A model generated the notes under the pieces. The model made no database searches. It was not told the DNA's origin and worked only from the letters and a program-made list of their open reading frames with translations. DNA of 14,777 bases, from contig DCHJ01000022.1 in the NCBI GenBank assembly GCA_002314805.1, forward strand, positions 853 through 15,629. The letters run 5' to 3'. Below are positions 13,976 to 14,777 of the stretch, one piece after another (the first letter of the stretch is position 1; every line of letters starts with the position of its first letter). A program made the position numbers and the translations under genes. Source of the stretch: Lachnospiraceae bacterium UBA1755. GTDB taxonomy: Bacteria; Bacillota; Clostridia; Lachnospirales; Lachnospiraceae.

Positions 13976-14777
13976 ATATCTGTCTTATTCGCTCCAAAAC
14001 CTTACTTTGGTCATACTTCATCACTGTATCCATGTTTCTTTGGATCTCCGGTCCTGTATCATCGGCAAAGCATTCCTTTATCTTCTGAGCCAGAGCCTGT
14101 GCATCACCCGGAACAAAAAGCCTTTCCGGAGCTATCAGTTCTCTGCTGCCTCTGACATCAGAGGCAATGACCGGTATTCCCGAGGCCATCGCCTCCATGA
14201 CTGATACCGGCAGTCCTTCCTGAAATGAGGCCTGAATATAAAGATCCGCATTACCGTACAGCTGAGCCTTATCACTGATATATCCCGGCATGGAGACATT
14301 CTTTTCCAGTCCCAGGCCGACTGCTCTCTCCTTAAGGACTTTCTTAAGTTTTCCGTCTCCTGCGATCACAAGCCGGATATCTCTGTCCTGCAGCAGTCCA
14401 AGTGCATCCATGATCGTCTTATGATTCTTCCTCTTGATCAGTTCTCCTACCGTAAGTATTATTTTCTGCCCGCTGTACTGCCTGTTATCCCCCGCGATAT
14501 TCCTGATCCTGCTGAATGACTCACAGTCTATACCAATACCCGGAATATATTCCACTGTCCCGGCATTCATCCTTGCCTTAGCCAGTGCATAGTCCTCTTT
14601 ATTGATCGTGATAAGCACATCCGTAAACCTTGAGCAATACTTCTCGATCGGGTAGTATATGATCCAGTTAAAAAGCGGCGCCCCTTTGTAAAAATGAAAT
14701 CCGTGCACAGTATAGAACACCATTGTGCCATTTCTTCTGGCAGCTCTTGCGCACAGCCTTGTCAGAAATCCTCCCAT
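13932..14777 (-). CDS. GT4 glycosyltransferase, N-terminus beyond window edge
   Basis: Retaining GT4 glycosyltransferase of the EPS/capsule type (EpsD/CapM-like). The visible 281 residues start at the window edge. Such proteins are normally about 370-380 residues, so roughly 90-100 N-terminal residues are missing, and the Met at the edge is probably internal. Recognisable parts are the acceptor-side VHGFHFYKGAPLFNW (24-38) and YYPIEKYCSRFTDVLITINKED nearby, GELIKRKNHK (111-120), and EGLPVSVME (Glu187 and Glu195, the E-x7-E donor-site motif). It overlaps the following gene by 44 bases. It is the first visible gene of the glycan cluster and the cluster continues to the right. Confidence 0.93.
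   Translation of the reverse strand: MGGFLTRLCARAARRNGTMVFYTVHGFHFYKGAPLFNWIIYYPIEKYCSRFTDVLITINKEDYALAKARMNAGTVEYIPGIGIDCESFSRIRNIAGDNRQYSGQKIILTVGELIKRKNHKTIMDALGLLQDRDIRLVIAGDGKLKKVLKERAVGLGLEKNVSMPGYISDKAQLYGNADLYIQASFQEGLPVSVMEAMASGIPVIASDVRGSRELIAPERLFVPGDAQALAQKIKECFADDTGPEIQRNMDTVMKYDQSKVLERIRQIYEGRSIVHKNKDEK

Overview
All genes in this window lie on the minus strand, so transcription runs from the right edge to the left. The protein families and signals point to a Gram-positive member of the Clostridia, most likely a Lachnospiraceae relative. The signs are strong AGGAGG-type ribosome binding sites, a secreted L,D-transpeptidase with clostridial-type wall-binding repeats, an EPS-type GT4 glycosyltransferase typical of Firmicutes, and moderate G+C. 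The genus cannot be fixed from the sequence alone.

Region 1 (14777 to about 5061) is a surface-polysaccharide locus. In transcription order it holds a GT4 glycosyltransferase cut by the window edge, a CgeB/RfaS-like putative glycosyltransferase, a GT-B glycosyltransferase, and a DegT-family sugar aminotransferase. These are followed by a Wzm/TagG-type ABC permease, a short Wzt/TagH-type ATPase, an unrecognised two-helix membrane protein, a RimJ/RimL-like GNAT with a degenerate acetyl-CoA loop, rfbA, rfbB and rfbD. Spacers are short or overlapping as far as the ATPase. RfbA and RfbB make dTDP-4-keto-6-deoxyglucose and RfbD is the last step to dTDP-L-rhamnose, but the epimerase gene rfbC is not in the window. 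The aminotransferase and GNAT could divert part of the keto-sugar to an N-acylated amino sugar (inference). The ABC transporter implies that the glycan is exported as a finished chain. No Wzx flippase or Wzy polymerase is seen here.

Region 2 (about 5060 to 2768) holds a weak candidate terminator after rfbD and a 180-base gap with candidate promoters and a 14-bp perfect palindrome. It then holds a secreted L,D-transpeptidase with wall-binding repeats and an Ala-rich tail, and a second RimJ/RimL-like GNAT with an intact acetyl-CoA loop.

Region 3 (2767 to 1) starts with a 421-base non-coding stretch. It contains a strong promoter (TTGCAC, 17-base spacer, TATAGT, with A-tracts upstream) and a leader of about 290 nt. 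The start of the S10 ribosomal protein operon follows: rpsJ, rplC, rplD, rplW and the first 73 codons of rplB. The rpsJ-rplC spacer is unusually long at 144 nt and contains two hairpins.

No tRNA, rRNA, CRISPR array, insertion sequence or phage gene was seen. The most interesting unexplained items are the structured S10 leader (a hairpin loop complementary to sequence near the rpsJ start, plus an AUG-UAG start-stop element), the unrecognised membrane protein beside the transporter, and the paired GNAT genes.
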